Source: Pirellulales bacterium
GTDB lineage: Bacteria > Planctomycetota > Planctomycetia > Pirellulales > JAICIG01
DNA: 6,393 nucleotides
Direction: 5' to 3'
Assembly (NCBI GenBank): GCA_025924495.1
Contig: JAICIG010000444.1
Span: forward strand, 1 to 6,393
This document shows, piece by piece, positions 4,918 through 6,393 of this stretch (positions are counted from its first letter, which is position 1; every line of letters begins with the position of its first letter). A model generated the notes under the pieces. It was not told the DNA's origin. It ran no database searches and was given only the letters and a program-made list of their open reading frames with translations. Made by a program: the position numbers and the translations under genes.

Positions 4918-6393
4918 TCATTCGATCGCCCCCGGCGGTTCTGGGGGCGGCGGCCCTTGTTCAGGGATTGCGTCCGGCTCGGTCGGGGCGCCTTGCTCGG
5001 CGTTATTGGCCGGACGAGCTAAGGCATTCGCGGGAGGTTGCCCGAGCGCCACGTAGAGTTCGAACTGCGACGCGTTGTATTCAGCAATCGAATCGAGGTA
5101 TTCGAACCTGGCACGCCCCAGCAATCGCAAACTATCCAGCACTTCGATCGGCAAGCCTTCATTGTTTTTCGTGCGGATCATGTCCTCATTGAATGAGTCG
5201 ATGCCCGTGCGAACAGCGCGCTCTGCCGTGGCAATCTGCGTGAACCGCGTTTGTGCTCTGACGTAAGCGTTGGCGACCTCCAGCCTGACGGCGTTTAATA
5301 CGTCTAACCGCTCGAGATCACTCTGTCGCAAGCGGCTCCGCGACACGTTGATTTGAGCGCGGTTGCCGACGCCCATGTTCTGCAGCGTCCAGTAGGCGAT
5401 GACGTCAAAGTCATTGCGGCCGCCGAAGTTTCCAAACCTCTGGGGCTGCAAGTTACTGCCGCCGCCAAACATACCGGCGCTAAATCCAACCAGAGTGGTC
5501 GGCGAAAACGGCAAGACGCGGGCGCCTTGAAGATTCAGCATGGCGACAGCGATGGCTTGGCGCTGCGCGGCCAGCTCCGGACGACGCAAGGCTGCGATTC
5601 CGATGAGCTCTTGCAATGTGATCTGTTCCGGGACCAAGGGAGTCGGTACGACCCATCCTTCCGCAGGCTGCAGCCGAGTAAGCGGGTCGAGATTGAGCAA
5701 CTGAGCCAGCCGCGAAGACGCCATCAGCAGCTCGCCCTCGGTGACCATCAGGTCGGTTTCGCGTTTTCCCAGCTCGGTGGCCGCACGGTCGGCATCGGCC
5801 TGCCGCCCTTGGCCTGTGCGTGCGTAGGCCGCGGTGAGCCTGGCGATTTCCGCGGCATCGTCACGAATCTTGTTGGCGATGGCGCGCCGGCCTGAAGCAC
5901 GCAGCTGTTCCTCGTAGGCCAAGGCGACGCGCTTCAGTACGTCGTTCCTCACCGCCTGACTTTGGAACTGGGAACGGCTCACGGTTTGGCGCGCGACCAG
6001 GTAGGTGTAGATGCCTTGCGAAATATTCTGATTCCACATCACGCCGGGGATGTTGACCGAGCCGGCGGCGATGGCGTTAGCCCCGGCCCCGACGTAGAGC
6101 GCGCTGCGGCTTAGGTCGAGGATATGGCCGCTGGATTGTTGTAATGGACCGCTATGGGCGTCGAAGTTCATGCCCCCGTTCAGATTCGGCAGGATTTGCG
6201 CCGCAGCAAACTGGCGGATGGCTACCGTTTCGGTGACTCGCTCGCGAGCCATCATGATTTGCGGATTGCGGACCCCTGCCAGATCGAGCGCGCTCGCCAG
6301 ATCGATGGTCGTCGATTGGTTTTGGGCGTTGACGTCGACTCGTCGCTGCGAAACAGTCGTGGCGTCGACTCGCCGTTGCGACACAGTCGTGGC
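4918..6393 (-). CDS. TolC-family outer-membrane channel protein (paralog B), 5' end outside the window
   Basis: The frame is open to the right edge, so the N-terminus and signal peptide are missing; the GTG at 6384 lies inside a tandem repeat and is not a credible start. Counting from that GTG as residue 1, the efflux fold spans about 25-453, with LPNLNGG at 65-71, TGQGRQADADRA at 190-201, AQLLNLDPLTRL at 227-238, RRPELAA at 267-273, FSAGMFGGGS at 301-310, GGRNDFDV at 321-328, LQNMGVGN at 334-341 and LPIEVLDS at 411-418. These sit exactly 250 residues earlier than in paralog A, and the two align without a gap over about 420 residues at about 41% identity by hand count. The C-terminus (about 455-488) is a Pro/Glu-rich tail (EQGPPPPEPPGAIE) that A lacks. 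It is the first gene of the pair in transcription order. The visible N-terminus carries at least two copies of a 10-residue repeat. The role is inferred from the family: an outer-membrane duct for an unidentified exporter. Confidence 0.92.
   Translation of the reverse strand, partial: ATTVSQRRVDATTVSQRRVDVNAQNQSTTIDLASALDLAGVRNPQIMMARERVTETVAIRQFAAAQILPNLNGGMNFDAHSGPLQQSSGHILDLSRSALYVGAGANAIAAGSVNIPGVMWNQNISQGIYTYLVARQTVSRSQFQSQAVRNDVLKRVALAYEEQLRASGRRAIANKIRDDAAEIARLTAAYARTGQGRQADADRAATELGKRETDLMVTEGELLMASSRLAQLLNLDPLTRLQPAEGWVVPTPLVPEQITLQELIGIAALRRPELAAQRQAIAVAMLNLQGARVLPFSPTTLVGFSAGMFGGGSNLQPQRFGNFGGRNDFDVIAYWTLQNMGVGNRAQINVSRSRLRQSDLERLDVLNAVRLEVANAYVRAQTRFTQIATAERAVRTGIDSFNEDMIRTKNNEGLPIEVLDSLRLLGRARFEYLDSIAEYNASQFELYVALGQPPANALARPANNAEQGAPTEPDAIPEQGPPPPEPPGAIE
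6334..6393 (-). repeat. in-frame 30-bp tandem repeat encoding ATTVSQRRVD, at least two copies
   Basis: Copies at 6393-6364 and 6363-6334 each encode ATTVSQRRVD and contain a GTCGAC site. They differ at three of thirty bases, each a third codon position (GTG/GTT, CAA/CAG, CGG/CGA), so the peptides are identical. The array continues to the window edge, so the copy number is unknown. It lies directly before the efflux domain of paralog B. Confidence 0.85.

Noticed and set aside
4458..5192. Long plus-strand open frame of 244 codons across the A/B junction.
   Set aside because: It runs antisense to two clear TolC-like genes and their spacer, has no family resemblance and is a typical shadow frame in GC-rich DNA.

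Overview
The window looks like GC-rich planctomycete DNA, probably from the Pirellulales or a relative. Three things point there: a secreted protein with an RR/KKR-rich N-terminus, a LExR-type motif, an Ig-like WGDGS domain and DUF4214 repeats; two TolC-like outer-membrane proteins with long Pro/Gln-rich or repeated extensions; and a palindromic intergenic repeat with a GAAGCGCCAGCGAGGG core. Assignment is from sequence character alone.

Layout: a rightward Gly/Tyr-rich gene is cut by the left edge and ends at 688. It is followed by a strong, apparently bidirectional intrinsic terminator (740-790). The stretch 689-1396 separates convergent transcription units. It holds that terminator, a run of small hairpins (827-907), a possible 33-residue peptide gene (1045-1146) and a 22-bp perfect inverted repeat (1144-1225) whose left arm supplies that gene's stop codon. 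From 1397 to the right edge everything reads leftward. In transcription order: a TolC-like gene (B, 5' end outside the window), a second TolC-like gene (A) after 69 bp, then the DUF4214/Ig-like secreted protein.

Function: A and B align without a gap over about 420 residues at roughly 41% identity (hand count), so they are an ancient tandem duplication. What differs between them is the N-terminus. A has a Pro/Gln-rich extension of about 230 residues containing a repeated YxPLxxWQxAQ motif; B has an in-frame 10-residue tandem repeat running off the window. TolC-family trimers are the outer-membrane channels of tripartite efflux pumps and type I secretion. No pump, ABC exporter or periplasmic adaptor is visible here, so the substrate is unknown. 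The DUF4214 protein next door could be a cargo or a separately transcribed cell-surface protein; its own candidate promoter suggests it is not strictly in the operon.

I found no RNA gene of known family, CRISPR array, transposase or phage gene, and nothing that establishes a new system. The most useful leads are the paralog-specific N-terminal extensions, the palindromic repeat abutting a possible mini-gene, and the hairpin cluster.
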